Of a stretch of DNA of 64,000 nucleotides, positions 52,015 to 60,965 are shown in pieces (within the stretch, counting starts at the first letter, position 1; the number at the start of each line of letters is the position of its first letter). Under the pieces are notes generated by a model. That model made no database searches and was not told where the DNA came from. It worked only from the letters and a program-made list of their open reading frames with translations. This stretch comes from Moorella glycerini. Its GTDB lineage: Bacteria > Bacillota > DSM-521 > Neomoorellales > Neomoorellaceae. Position numbers and translations under genes: made by a program. The stretch spans positions 2,418,001 through 2,482,000 of the forward strand of contig NZ_CP046244.1 of NCBI RefSeq assembly GCF_009735625.1, written 5' to 3'.

Positions 52015-54219
52015 ATGAGTTATAATAGCAAAAGGTTTTCATCTATCTTGCTGGTTATTTTCCTGGCTTTCGGCTTACTGGCCAACCCACTGTTATCCCT
52101 GGCAGCCGCTGCCTGGCAGGTAGTACCAGAGGTAGAGGAAGTCCCCCTGGCCACAGGTGTGCAGTATTCGGCCTATAAAATCAGTACTCCCGACTATAAG
52201 GAAGCGCTGAAGGTCTTAACTATCGATCCCCGGGACAGGTTTACGGTTCTGGAGACAGTCTTATCTCACGGCAACCTGGCCCTTGACCAGGAAAGACCCA
52301 CGGCTATGGCTGCCCGGCTGGCTAAGGAAGGTAAGGCCGCAGTAGCGGCAACAAATGGTGATTTCTACAGCACCCAGGTGCCTTACTTGCCCATCGGCCT
52401 GCAAATAAGCAACGGCGAGCTGCTAATCAGCCCCCAGGGGTTTCCAGCCCTGGGGTTGACCAGGGATAAAAAAGCCATTATCGGTACTCCTGTCATGGCC
52501 GCCTACCTGACGGTGACCAGGGAAATACCGGGGAAAGGAGGAAGCGTGGCCCGGGTGGTTTACACTTACCCCATCGCCCACGTCAACCGGGAAAGGGGGG
52601 CCGACATGCTGGTCCTCTATACCCCGGCCTTTGCGGCCCGCACCGGTACCAATGACTACGGCACGGAAATAATTCTAAAAGGTGTTGACCTGCCCGTTAA
52701 AGCAGGCCGTACATATACCGGCACCGTGGCCGCCAGGATTGACGCCAAGGGTAATAACCCCATCCCGCCGGACGGGGTAGTACTCTCCGGCCACGGGAAG
52801 GCCCAGGAGTTTTTACAACAGCTTCATGCTGGCGACAAGGTTAATTTCACCATCAGATTTACCGATACCCGCTGGCATGATGTTATCCAGGCCGTGGGCG
52901 GCCATGAGATTATCCTGCAAAACGGGCAGGTCGTCCTGCCCGCGAACAGCACGGACCCCCTGGTAAGGTCCCGCCACCCCCGGACGGCTGTTGGCCTCAC
53001 GAAGGATGGGCGCCTCGAGATAGTGGTAGCCGATGGCCGCCAGCCCGGCTACAGTAATGGTATGACCCTTTACGAACTGGCCGCATTTATGCAGGCCAGG
53101 GGGATGGTTGCGGCCCTGAACCTTGATGGTGGCGGTTCATCAGTGCTGGCGGCCCGTAATGCCGGCGAGTACGAGCTATCGATTTTAAACAAACCCTCCG
53201 ACGGTCAGGAAAGGCCGGTTACCAATGGCCTGGTGGTTTTTTCTACTGCCCCCCGGGGTCAACTCAGCCATTTATACCTTCTTCCGGGCGCAATAAAGGT
53301 GTATAAAGGCAGTAAAGTGCAATTCAGCCTCAAGGCCCAGGATAATTATTATAACCCTGCCCCGGTACCTGCCGGTGTGACCTGGCACGTGGCGGGGAAT
53401 GTGGGCCGCTTTATCTCCCCCGGCCTGTTCCAGGCCGAACATCCCGGCCAGGGTGAGATTACCGCCCGGGCAGGGATGGTAAAAGCTACCTCCAGGGTTA
53501 CTGTCGTCGATAAGGTATACAGGCTGGAAATTACCCCGGCCATTGCCACCCTGCAGCCCGGTGCTGTCCAGCAGTTTACAGTAACGGCCTTTGATGCCGG
53601 AGGCAACGAAATCTATGTGGACAGCTCTTTGTACCGGTGGACGGCCAGCGAAGGGCTGGGCCGGTTTGACCCGGAAAAGGGGCAACTGGTACTGGCCAAG
53701 ATAGCGAGTAATGCCTGGGTCAAGGTCAGGCTGGGTGACCGGGAAGCTGTAGCTGCAATCAACCCCGCCCTGGAGCTGGCTCTGGCTCTAGATGGCCAGC
53801 CCGTAGCCGGGCAGGAGGTAACCCTGGTCGTCCGCCACAACGGTGCGCCGGTAGCGGGGGCGGTGGTCCAGCAAATCCAGCCAGCGGCGACATTAGGCCA
53901 GGTAACGGCACGAGCCCTCTATGTAAGGACAGGTCCGGGAACTGGGCATAAAGCCATTACCCAGGTACCGAAAGGTTACCGGCTGGCTATCCTGGCCAGG
54001 CTGGAAAATGGCTGGCTGCAGGTGCGCCTCCAGGACGACCGGGAAGGCTATGTAGCGGGGGAGTATGTTATTGTCCAGGAAGGCAGCCGCAACTTGGGCG
54101 CAACGGATGCTGCAGGTAAAATACGGTTTACGGCCAAGGTGGCCGGGAGTTATAGCTTTGTTGCAATGAAAGAAGGTTTTTTACAGGCTAACCTGAACGT
54201 GGTGTTTAGCGAGAAATAA
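52015..54219 (+). CDS. Secreted phosphodiester glycosidase-like protein with Ig-like and SH3 domains
   Basis: A 734-residue exported protein. A signal peptide (about 1-33) precedes a phosphodiester glycosidase (NAGPA) domain (about 60-410), with NGDFYSTQ, the GGHEIILQNG region and the family signature ALNLDGGGSSVL. Two Ig-like domains follow (about 415-500 and 502-585). The last 150 residues form a further Ig-like domain (GQPVAGQEVTLVV ... AGSYSFVAMKEGF) into which a bacterial SH3 domain (about 625-690, ALYVRTGPGTGHKAITQVPKG) is inserted. It probably acts on wall or extracellular polysaccharide. Confidence 0.85.
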   Translation: MSYNSKRFSSILLVIFLAFGLLANPLLSLAAAAWQVVPEVEEVPLATGVQYSAYKISTPDYKEALKVLTIDPRDRFTVLETVLSHGNLALDQERPTAMAARLAKEGKAAVAATNGDFYSTQVPYLPIGLQISNGELLISPQGFPALGLTRDKKAIIGTPVMAAYLTVTREIPGKGGSVARVVYTYPIAHVNRERGADMLVLYTPAFAARTGTNDYGTEIILKGVDLPVKAGRTYTGTVAARIDAKGNNPIPPDGVVLSGHGKAQEFLQQLHAGDKVNFTIRFTDTRWHDVIQAVGGHEIILQNGQVVLPANSTDPLVRSRHPRTAVGLTKDGRLEIVVADGRQPGYSNGMTLYELAAFMQARGMVAALNLDGGGSSVLAARNAGEYELSILNKPSDGQERPVTNGLVVFSTAPRGQLSHLYLLPGAIKVYKGSKVQFSLKAQDNYYNPAPVPAGVTWHVAGNVGRFISPGLFQAEHPGQGEITARAGMVKATSRVTVVDKVYRLEITPAIATLQPGAVQQFTVTAFDAGGNEIYVDSSLYRWTASEGLGRFDPEKGQLVLAKIASNAWVKVRLGDREAVAAINPALELALALDGQPVAGQEVTLVVRHNGAPVAGAVVQQIQPAATLGQVTARALYVRTGPGTGHKAITQVPKGYRLAILARLENGWLQVRLQDDREGYVAGEYVIVQEGSRNLGATDAAGKIRFTAKVAGSYSFVAMKEGFLQANLNVVFSEK

Positions 54220-54280
54220 TTTACTCCAGGTCGTGCTCCTCAAGATTAAATCTTAGGTGAAAGATGCGCCTTTTAAAATT

Positions 54281-54325
54281 AAAGACTGCGCCCGGTAAGA
54301 CTACTCCGGGCGTCTTTGTATTTTT
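54281..54325 (+). terminator. Intrinsic terminator
   Basis: Stem AGAC..CGCCCGG / CCGGGCG..TCT with a small bulge, followed by TTTGTATTTTTG. Confidence 0.75.
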
Positions 54326-54426
54326 GTTAAAAATGGTTTGCAGCAGTTATTAATTTGTATTTGGACCTGACAATTAATGCCAATTAAGCTATGGACGAGC
54401 AAATATTTAAATGGCTGCCATATATA

Positions 54427-54435
54427 TGGTATAAT
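54427..54435 (+). promoter_or_regulatory. Extended -10 promoter
   Basis: TGGTATAAT, a perfect -10 with the TG extension. No good -35 lies at the usual spacing. Confidence 0.5.
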
Positions 54436-54488
54436 ATGGTGGTTTTATCAACAACAGGTTACCGGTAAAAGCAGGGAGGAGGAACTTT

Positions 54489-55580
54489 TTGCTGCGCATA
54501 CTGTTTCTTTTCAATGCTGTCCCCGCCCGGGAGCGCCGGGGACCCTACAGTGATTGTCTCTCCTGGGAGACAGTACGCCAGATTTACCGGGCGTTACTGG
54601 AAGGCGGCAACGAGGTTTACCCTGTTAATGTCCGCAGCCGTCACCAGCTGGAGAAATCCCTTTCCCGCCTGCCGGCTCCCCACCTGGCCTTTGTCCTGGC
54701 CGAAGGTTTTCTCGACGAGCCCCATACCCTGTATGATGGGAGCGGCGCTGCCACGGTCCGGTTTTTACTGCAACAGTACGGCATTCCTACCAGCCATTCT
54801 CCCACGGCGGCCATGGAAATATGCCGCCACAAAAACCTTACCTATCAAGTTTTACAGCAACACGGTTTGCCGGTACCATCCTACCGGGTGCTAGAACCGG
54901 CCCGGGGGTTGCTGCGGCAACAGCTGGCCCGGGCAGTGGCGGAACTGGGATTCCCTCTATTTGTTAAACCCAATGGCGGCGGTAACAGTATTGGCATCAG
55001 TGACGCTTCGGTCGTGTATGATTTTTCCCGGCTGGAGCGCCAGGTAAATAGCCTGCGGGAAACCCTGGGTGAGCTGCCTGTTTTGGTAGAAAAATACCTC
55101 CCGGGACAGGAGTTTACCGTGGGCCTTATTGGCCGGTCGCCCTGCTACGTCTTGCCTCCCTTAGCATTTCTTTCCCGGGAAGTCAGGACTACTACCGTCA
55201 AGGGGAAGCCGAATGAAATAGAAAATATTTTCCCGGAGGACAGGCGTTATAATTTTTTAAGCGAACTGGCCGTCAAAGTGCTGGCGGCCATTGGAGCCAA
55301 GGATGCCTTAAGGATTGACCTGCGCTCTGATAGCGAGGGAGTGGTCTATATCATTGATGTGAACGGGACTCCCTCCTTGAGTCCTATGGCTTCCTTAACG
55401 ACCATGGCCATGGCTTCCGGTTTAAGATACAGCCAGTTTATTAATTTTATCCTCTACCAGTCGCTGCTGGAATATGGCCTGGTACCAGGCGGTAAATTGC
55501 AGGACCTGGTAGCTCCGGCCCTGGGTTTGTTGCACCTCTACCGCCGGGAAACACGGCCCCTGCAGGTATTTTCGGCTTAA
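54489..55580 (+). CDS. ATP-grasp ligase related to D-alanine-D-alanine ligase
   Basis: A 363-residue ATP-grasp enzyme. An N-terminal Rossmann-like domain (about 1-110) includes AEGFLDEP. The ATP-grasp domain (about 120-330) has PLFVKPNGGGNSIGISDASVV (about 158-178), the LVEKYLPGQEFTVGLIG segment and the metal-binding IDVNGTPSLSPMASL. The motif order fits D-Ala-D-Ala ligase relatives; the N-terminus is unlike Ddl and the substrate may differ. TTG 54489 follows AGGGAGGAGGA. No mur genes are adjacent. Confidence 0.78.
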   Translation: MLRILFLFNAVPARERRGPYSDCLSWETVRQIYRALLEGGNEVYPVNVRSRHQLEKSLSRLPAPHLAFVLAEGFLDEPHTLYDGSGAATVRFLLQQYGIPTSHSPTAAMEICRHKNLTYQVLQQHGLPVPSYRVLEPARGLLRQQLARAVAELGFPLFVKPNGGGNSIGISDASVVYDFSRLERQVNSLRETLGELPVLVEKYLPGQEFTVGLIGRSPCYVLPPLAFLSREVRTTTVKGKPNEIENIFPEDRRYNFLSELAVKVLAAIGAKDALRIDLRSDSEGVVYIIDVNGTPSLSPMASLTTMAMASGLRYSQFINFILYQSLLEYGLVPGGKLQDLVAPALGLLHLYRRETRPLQVFSA

Positions 55581-55699
55581 ATATTTCTGTTTTCTTGTAT
55601 CTCTGGCCAGGACTCCTTTTGTTAACCATGGATTAATTTTTTTAGCAAATAAAGAAGGATTCTTTTAAATAGTGTCGAATACATTCTTTACAAAGAAAA

Positions 55700-55711
55700 G
55701 AAAGCGCTTTC
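55700..55711. promoter_or_regulatory. Palindromic operator 1
   Basis: GAAAGCGCTTTC, a perfect 12-bp palindrome of the kind bound by LacI-family repressors, 39 bp from its twin. Confidence 0.8.
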
Positions 55712-55738
55712 ATTACGTAAATTTTTTTACCAGTTACT

Positions 55739-55750
55739 GAAAGCGCTTTC
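55739..55750. promoter_or_regulatory. Palindromic operator 2
   Basis: A second identical GAAAGCGCTTTC, ending 13 bases before the regulator ATG and touching its GGAGG ribosome site. Spacing of 39 bp (about four helical turns) suits two dimers on one face of the DNA. Confidence 0.8.
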
Positions 55751-55763
55751 TGGAGGAAGGGCT

Positions 55764-56780
55764 ATGGCCGGGGCAACTATTTATGACGTGGCCAAAAAGG
55801 CCGGGGTGTCAATTTCCACCGTATCCCGGGTCCTAAATAACAGTTCCCGGGTAAAGGAAAGTAACCGGGAACGCGTTTTACAGGCGATAGAAGAACTGGG
55901 ATATGAACGCAATTTACTCGCAGCAGCTCTGATGAAAAAAAATACCCATACACTGGGCTTGATTATCGCCGATATTGCCAACCCTTTTTATGCCGAGATA
56001 GCCAGGGCGGTAGAAGATAAAGCGGCTGAGAATCATTTCAACGTAATTGTCTGCAACACTGATAATAATCTTAAAAAAGAAGCTGCTTATATTGCCATTT
56101 TACGCCAAAAAAGAATCGATGGCATCATTTTTACTACACCGGAAATTAACAATAACAACATAAAGAAGCTTTATCAGGAACAACCTGATTTTCCCATGGT
56201 GTTAATAGGGAGCAGGATAGAAGGCTGTGCTATCGATACCGTTTTAGTAAATAACTATCTTGGTACAACAGAAGCCATGAAATATCTCACATCTTTGGGC
56301 CACAAGCGCATTGGTTTCATCTACGGTTTACCGACAACCTTATCTTCCAGAGAGCGCCTTGCTGGTTACCATCATTATCTGGCTGAAAACGGAATGAAAA
56401 GAGATAGTAAACTCATCCTGGGTGGCGCTTTTAAAATTGAAAATGGTTATCAAAAAGCAAAAGAGCTTTTACAACTGGAAAATCCTCCAACAGCCATTTT
56501 TGCTGCCAATGACTTAATAGCTATAGGTGCCCTGGAGACCGCCAGGGAAATGGGAATAGAAGTACCAAACGAACTTTCAATCCTTGGTTATGATAATATT
56601 AACCTTTCAACTATAACTTATCCCAAGTTGACTACTGTGGCCCAGCCTATGATGGAGATGGGTGCCAGGGCGGCTGAAATGGTTATCGAAAGAATTCATG
56701 GACGCCGTAGTTCCCCAGAAGTTGTTACCCTTTTACCCCGACTGGTGGTAAGGGATTCAACTGGACCTGTTAGGAGGTGA
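55764..56780 (+). CDS. LacI-family transcriptional regulator
   Basis: A 338-residue repressor. The N-terminal helix-turn-helix has TIYDVAKKAGVSISTVSRVL (about 5-24) and the hinge helix NLLAAALMKK. The periplasmic-binding-protein-like domain (about 60-335) has IIADIANPFYAEI, AANDLIAIGALE and GYDNINLSTITYPKLTTV. The residues are like the PurR/CcpA group, so the effector could be a purine or a sugar. It presumably binds the two operators and represses its own operon. The gene and its followers are more AT-rich than the rest of the window. Confidence 0.92.
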   Translation: MAGATIYDVAKKAGVSISTVSRVLNNSSRVKESNRERVLQAIEELGYERNLLAAALMKKNTHTLGLIIADIANPFYAEIARAVEDKAAENHFNVIVCNTDNNLKKEAAYIAILRQKRIDGIIFTTPEINNNNIKKLYQEQPDFPMVLIGSRIEGCAIDTVLVNNYLGTTEAMKYLTSLGHKRIGFIYGLPTTLSSRERLAGYHHYLAENGMKRDSKLILGGAFKIENGYQKAKELLQLENPPTAIFAANDLIAIGALETAREMGIEVPNELSILGYDNINLSTITYPKLTTVAQPMMEMGARAAEMVIERIHGRRSSPEVVTLLPRLVVRDSTGPVRR

Positions 56781-56850
56781 TGTTTATGAGATAGGTTAGC
56801 AAATTATAATGATAAACAAACTTATAAAAAATGACAGAGGAGGAATAAGG

Positions 56851-57456
56851 ATGAAAAATAACCGGATGACCTTTGTAGCGGCGATGATTCCCGCCGGTGT
56901 GGCCCTTAACTGGGTAGCCAACTATGTCGTTGAAGCCCTTAAAATCCCTTTATTTTTAAATAACATGGGCTCGATTATTAATGCCATTGTTTTGGGACCA
57001 ATTTGGGGCATGGTTACAGGTTTACTAACTAATACAATTTTAGCTTTGACAGTTCGCTGGACTTATTTCCCCTTTACTGTAGTAGGGTGGGTTATCTTAT
57101 TGCTGGCTTATATGTTCTTCCGGATAGGGTGGTTTAGAAAAGTTTATCTTGTAATTATCGGTGGTGTAATTGATGGGGTGATAGCTTCTGCTGCTTCTGC
57201 TGTAGTCGCCACCTATGTTTTTGGTGGTTTTACTGGTAATACCATCGATATCTTTACTGCCGGTCTAATGGCAGCCGGGCAAAAAGTATTTAGCGCCTCT
57301 TTCCTGGCCAATCTCGGACCTACAGTAGTTGATAAGGCTATCCAGTTCTGGTTAGTTTGGATAATCCTAAAATACTTCCCCAACAAATACCTGCCCAATG
57401 CCAAAGAAATTAAGAGCTTACTCACCGCCAGGTCGCTAGAAATAGGAGAAGAATAA
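56851..57456 (+). CDS. ECF transporter S component, substrate unknown
   Basis: Substrate-binding membrane subunit of an energy-coupling-factor importer. The 201-residue protein has about six hydrophobic helices and the sequence NNMGSIINAIVLGPIWGMVT (about 33-52), with small-residue packing like other S components. ATG 56851 is chosen for AGAGGAGG; the upstream open frame from 56809 is leader. The substrate cannot be read from sequence; operon context favours a nucleoside. Directly followed by its own T and A subunits (group I ECF). Confidence 0.8.
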   Translation: MKNNRMTFVAAMIPAGVALNWVANYVVEALKIPLFLNNMGSIINAIVLGPIWGMVTGLLTNTILALTVRWTYFPFTVVGWVILLLAYMFFRIGWFRKVYLVIIGGVIDGVIASAASAVVATYVFGGFTGNTIDIFTAGLMAAGQKVFSASFLANLGPTVVDKAIQFWLVWIILKYFPNKYLPNAKEIKSLLTARSLEIGEE

Positions 57457-57465
57457 AAAATGATT

Positions 57466-57502
57466 ATGGCTGGAAAGGAATTGTAAATTCCTTTCCAGCC
57501 AT
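57466..57502 (+). other. Perfect 17-bp intercistronic hairpin
   Basis: ATGGCTGGAAAGGAATT and AATTCCTTTCCAGCCAT pair perfectly around a 3-base loop, between the S and T component genes. There is no T run after it, so termination is unlikely. It could stabilise the upstream mRNA or set subunit ratios. Confidence 0.75.
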
Positions 57503-57519
57503 CCCTGGAGGGATATTAA

Positions 57520-58425
57520 GTGGGTACTTTATATATACCGGGAAACGGTTTGATGCACCGCCTTGACCCCAGGACAAAAATTATCTTCCTGCTATTTGTT
57601 ATTATAGCTGTGTTCCTTTTTTATGACCCTACTATGCAATTAATCATTTTAGCTGGCCTGGTTCTCCTGGCTTTAATTAGCAGGCTACAGCAAGCTTTAA
57701 TTTCAGCGGCCAAATTTATGCTCCTTTTTGCAATTTTTATCTTAACTGTTCATGGTTTATTTAACGCTACCGGTAAAACCGTTATTTTGCAGCTTGGCCC
57801 TCTGGCCTTCAAACAGGAAAGCTTGCTTTACGGGGCCGTGATGGCCTGCCGTTTAATGGTCATAGGTATTGTCGCTGCGCTATTTGTAGTAAGCACTAAA
57901 CCCAGCGACCTGTCGACAGCCTTAATCAAAAGCGGTTTTCCCAGTGTAATAGCTTTTATGCTCCTGGCAACGTTACAAATAATACCCCTGATGCTCAAGG
58001 AAGCCCAAAATGTCATGGAGGCCCAGCAGGCGCGTTGTGTGGATGTTACTTCCAGCTTGATTAATAGAATAAAAGCTTTAATTCCAGTTTTTGTACCTCT
58101 ATTTATAATTACCTTTATTAAAATGCGTGACCTGTCATATGTTCTTGAATGCAGGGGCTTTAGCGTTAAAGGTAAGCGCACCTATTTATATGAAGTTGCC
58201 TTTAAAGTTCTTGACTGGGTAACTTTATTGATCCTTGGTATTCTATTAGGTGGGTTAGTTATTTTAAGGATAGTTATTGGGAACGTTGCTTTTATGCCTA
58301 CCGCCGGTATGTTAATTAACATTTTATACGGGTCCTGGATTGTAACTGCCCTTCTTTTTGGTACCAGCTGGCTAGCTAAACTAGTAACTAAAGGTGGTGG
58401 CAGTCTTGCCGGCCAAAGCAATTAA
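57520..58425 (+). CDS. ecfT: ECF transporter T component (EcfT)
   Basis: Transmembrane energy-coupling subunit, 301 residues with about five to six helices. It begins YIPGNGLMHRLDPRTKIIFL (family signature) and carries the two coupling helices with the AQQARCVDVTSS-type ARG motif (here EAQQARCVD, about 167) and ECRGFSVKGKRTYLYE (about 210). These contact the ATPases. GTG 57520 follows CTGGAGGG. Its end overlaps the first ATPase gene. Confidence 0.9.
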   Translation: MGTLYIPGNGLMHRLDPRTKIIFLLFVIIAVFLFYDPTMQLIILAGLVLLALISRLQQALISAAKFMLLFAIFILTVHGLFNATGKTVILQLGPLAFKQESLLYGAVMACRLMVIGIVAALFVVSTKPSDLSTALIKSGFPSVIAFMLLATLQIIPLMLKEAQNVMEAQQARCVDVTSSLINRIKALIPVFVPLFIITFIKMRDLSYVLECRGFSVKGKRTYLYEVAFKVLDWVTLLILGILLGGLVILRIVIGNVAFMPTAGMLINILYGSWIVTALLFGTSWLAKLVTKGGGSLAGQSN

Positions 58426-59275
58426 GGTGGACCATTTAACCTATTTCTACCCTGATACCACCGGAGCAGCTTTGAAAAATATTACCTTTGAAATAGATTA
58501 TGGTGAAGTCCTGGGAATTATTGGCTCCAACAACGCCGGTAAAACAACCCTGGCCATGTGCCTGATGGGATTAATCCCCAATGTCATCGGCGGCGAATTA
58601 AAAGGTTCCGTAAAGGTTGATGGTTTAGAAGTACCTCAAACCGCCATTGCCGAAATGGTACGCCATGCAGGTCTTGTTTTCCAGGAACCGGAAGTACAGC
58701 TTTCCCAGACGACAGTAGCGGAAGAGGTTGCCCTGGGGTTATCCAATCTCGGTATACCGCGAGATGAAATGCTTAAGCGCATCAAAGAAGCCCTGGCCAT
58801 GGTAGGCCTGAGTGGTTTTGAAGAGCGGAATCCCCTGGCCCTGTCGGGAGGGCAGCAACAACGGCTGGCCATTGCAGCCGTCCTGGCCATGCAACCCAAG
58901 ATAATGATTTTCGATGAGCCAACCTCCATGCTGGACCCTGCTGGTAAAACAGAAGTTTTTACAGTTCTTTCCCAACTTAAAGCCAGGAAATTTACCGGTG
59001 TGATTATCGAACACGAAATAGAGCGGGTGGCGCTATACTGTGACAAGGTCCTTGTCCTGGCAAATGGTGAGCAACAGGCTTTTGGTACACCTGAAGAAGT
59101 ATTTTCCCAGGTAGACAAGCTCAAAGCCTGTGGCATTCGTTCCCCTCAGGTTACGGAACTAGCTCATTTATTGAAGCAAGATGTATACCCGGGCATTGAC
59201 TATTTCCTGACCGTAGAAGGAGCTGTTGCAGGTTTAGCGCAGTACCTGCAAAGAAAAGACCATGGGGAGGGTTAA
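58406..59275 (+). CDS. ecfA: ECF transporter ATP-binding protein (first)
   Basis: ATPase of the ECF importer, 289 residues. It has Walker A GSNNAGKTT (about 34-42), the Q-loop FQEPEVQLS, canonical signature LSGGQQQR (about 142), Walker B IMIFDEPTSMLDP and the switch His in IIEHEIE. TTG 58406 is favoured by AGGTGGTGG. It pairs with the next gene as a heterodimer. Confidence 0.92.
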   Translation: MPAKAIKVDHLTYFYPDTTGAALKNITFEIDYGEVLGIIGSNNAGKTTLAMCLMGLIPNVIGGELKGSVKVDGLEVPQTAIAEMVRHAGLVFQEPEVQLSQTTVAEEVALGLSNLGIPRDEMLKRIKEALAMVGLSGFEERNPLALSGGQQQRLAIAAVLAMQPKIMIFDEPTSMLDPAGKTEVFTVLSQLKARKFTGVIIEHEIERVALYCDKVLVLANGEQQAFGTPEEVFSQVDKLKACGIRSPQVTELAHLLKQDVYPGIDYFLTVEGAVAGLAQYLQRKDHGEG

Positions 59276-59277
59276 AC

Positions 59278-60099
59278 ATGGAACCTATCATTAAGGTGGA
59301 AAACCTGGTGCATGTTTACCCTGGAGGTGTTAAAGCCCTTAAAGGTGTTAACCTGGCAGTCCGGCAGGGAGAAGTAGTAGCCATACTGGGGCAAAACGGC
59401 TCTGGTAAAACGACCCTGGTTAAGCACTTTAACGGGCTCCTAAGGCCTACTTCAGGTAATGTCTGGGTAAAGGGAATGAATACCAGAGAAGTAAGTATTG
59501 CCCGGCTTTCCAGGGTAGTAGGCTATGTTTTTCAAAACCCCAATCACCAGACCTTTTTGCCCACAGTCAGGGATGAGCTGAGTTTTGGTTGCCGGAATCT
59601 CAAATTACCGGAACAGGAGATTAAACAACGAGTAAAAGAGGTAGTAATTCGTTTTAATTTAAAAGATAAGCTGGAAGACAATCCCTATGATCTTAACCTC
59701 AGTATGCGTAAGACGGTGGCTATTGCTTCAATACTGGCCATGCGCCCGGCGATAATTGTTCTTGACGAGCCGACGACGGGCCAGGATTATGCCGGCTGCC
59801 AGCAGCTGTTGAAGTTTATTTGCGAATTAGAAAAAGAAGGCCATACAGTAGTAATTATTACCCATGATATGATGCTGGTGGGAGAATTGAATAAACGGGT
59901 CGTAGTAATGAGTAATGGCGAAATTATTGCTGACAGTTTACCCCGGGAAGTGTTTAAAGACGATAGCATCTTACAGCGATCCGGTTTATTGCCCCCCCAG
60001 ATAACTGAACTCAGCCGTAAACTGGTGCCGTACGGTATTATTGATACGGCCCTAACAATCTTAGACTTGTATGCATCTATAAAGGAAAAGGTGATGTAA
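59278..60099 (+). CDS. ecfA: ECF transporter ATP-binding protein (second), degenerate signature
   Basis: Second ATPase of the heterodimer, 273 residues. Walker A GQNGSGKTT (about 38-46), Q-loop FQNPNHQTF, Walker B IIVLDEPTTGQD and His in IITHDMM are intact, but the ABC signature is LNLSMRKTVAIA instead of LSGGQ. One ATP site of the dimer may therefore be less active. ATG 59278, two bases after the first ATPase gene. Confidence 0.9.
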   Translation: MEPIIKVENLVHVYPGGVKALKGVNLAVRQGEVVAILGQNGSGKTTLVKHFNGLLRPTSGNVWVKGMNTREVSIARLSRVVGYVFQNPNHQTFLPTVRDELSFGCRNLKLPEQEIKQRVKEVVIRFNLKDKLEDNPYDLNLSMRKTVAIASILAMRPAIIVLDEPTTGQDYAGCQQLLKFICELEKEGHTVVIITHDMMLVGELNKRVVVMSNGEIIADSLPREVFKDDSILQRSGLLPPQITELSRKLVPYGIIDTALTILDLYASIKEKVM

Positions 60100-60948
60100 G
60101 TGACACAAAATGTTAACTGGAATACCAGAGCTCTAAGGCCGCAAACGGAGGACAAAGTTCAATACCATATTCGCTGCCGTCCCGGTGATATTGCCGAATA
60201 TGTCCTCCTGCCGGGGGATCCAGAGCGTGTTCCCTTGATAGCAGCTAAGTGGGATACTTCAAGGGCTATAAGTAGCTACCGGGAACATGTGACCTATACG
60301 GGAACAATTGGCAAGACGCCAGTTTCTGCCTGTTCTACCGGTGCGGGGGGAGGGTCTACTGCCAGTGCCCTGGAAGAGCTGGCCGAACTGGGGGCAAAAA
60401 CCTTTATCAGAGTTGGCACTACGGGAGCTTTACAAGAAGAAATTAATTGTGGCGATTTGATTATTTGTGCTGGGGCGGTGCGCCATGATGGTACCAGTCC
60501 GCAATACGTAGAACTTGCCTATCCGGCCCTGGCCCATTATGAGGTAGTACTGGCCCTAATACAAGCAGCGGAAAACCTTAATATTCCTTATCATGTTGGC
60601 CTGGCCTGTACGACTGCTTCCTTTTACTGCGGGCAAGGTCGGCCCGGATTTGGTGGTTATCGGCAGAGTTTTATGGATCATATTGTTGAAGATATGATTA
60701 AAGCCGGTGTTCTCAATTTTGAGATGGAGGCTGCCACGGTTCTTACCTTAAGTCAGCTTTTTAAGTTACGGGCGGGGGCAGTTTTTGCCGTAGTGGCCAA
60801 CCGGGTCAAAGATGAATTAGTGTATAAGAGAGATGGAATTGAAAAGGCGGTGGCAACAGCCAATGAAGCGGTGCGTTTACTTGCTGAATGGGATGCCTTA
60901 AAGCAAGAAGCCGGTAAGAAATATTTTTTCCCGGGATTATTGAAATAA
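60100..60948 (+). CDS. Nucleoside phosphorylase (uridine phosphorylase-like)
   Basis: Phosphorolyses a nucleoside to base and ribose 1-phosphate. The 282-residue protein belongs to the PNP/UDP phosphorylase family 1, with VLLPGDPERVPLIA (about 35-48), STGAGGGSTASALEELAELG (about 79-98), RVGTTGALQ (about 104-112) and the ribose-binding NFEMEAATVLTLS (about 206-218). The pattern is closest to uridine phosphorylases. GTG 60100 directly follows the ECF genes, suggesting that it acts on what is imported. Confidence 0.85.
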   Translation: MTQNVNWNTRALRPQTEDKVQYHIRCRPGDIAEYVLLPGDPERVPLIAAKWDTSRAISSYREHVTYTGTIGKTPVSACSTGAGGGSTASALEELAELGAKTFIRVGTTGALQEEINCGDLIICAGAVRHDGTSPQYVELAYPALAHYEVVLALIQAAENLNIPYHVGLACTTASFYCGQGRPGFGGYRQSFMDHIVEDMIKAGVLNFEMEAATVLTLSQLFKLRAGAVFAVVANRVKDELVYKRDGIEKAVATANEAVRLLAEWDALKQEAGKKYFFPGLLK

Positions 60949-60965
60949 AGGAGAGGAGTTAACCG

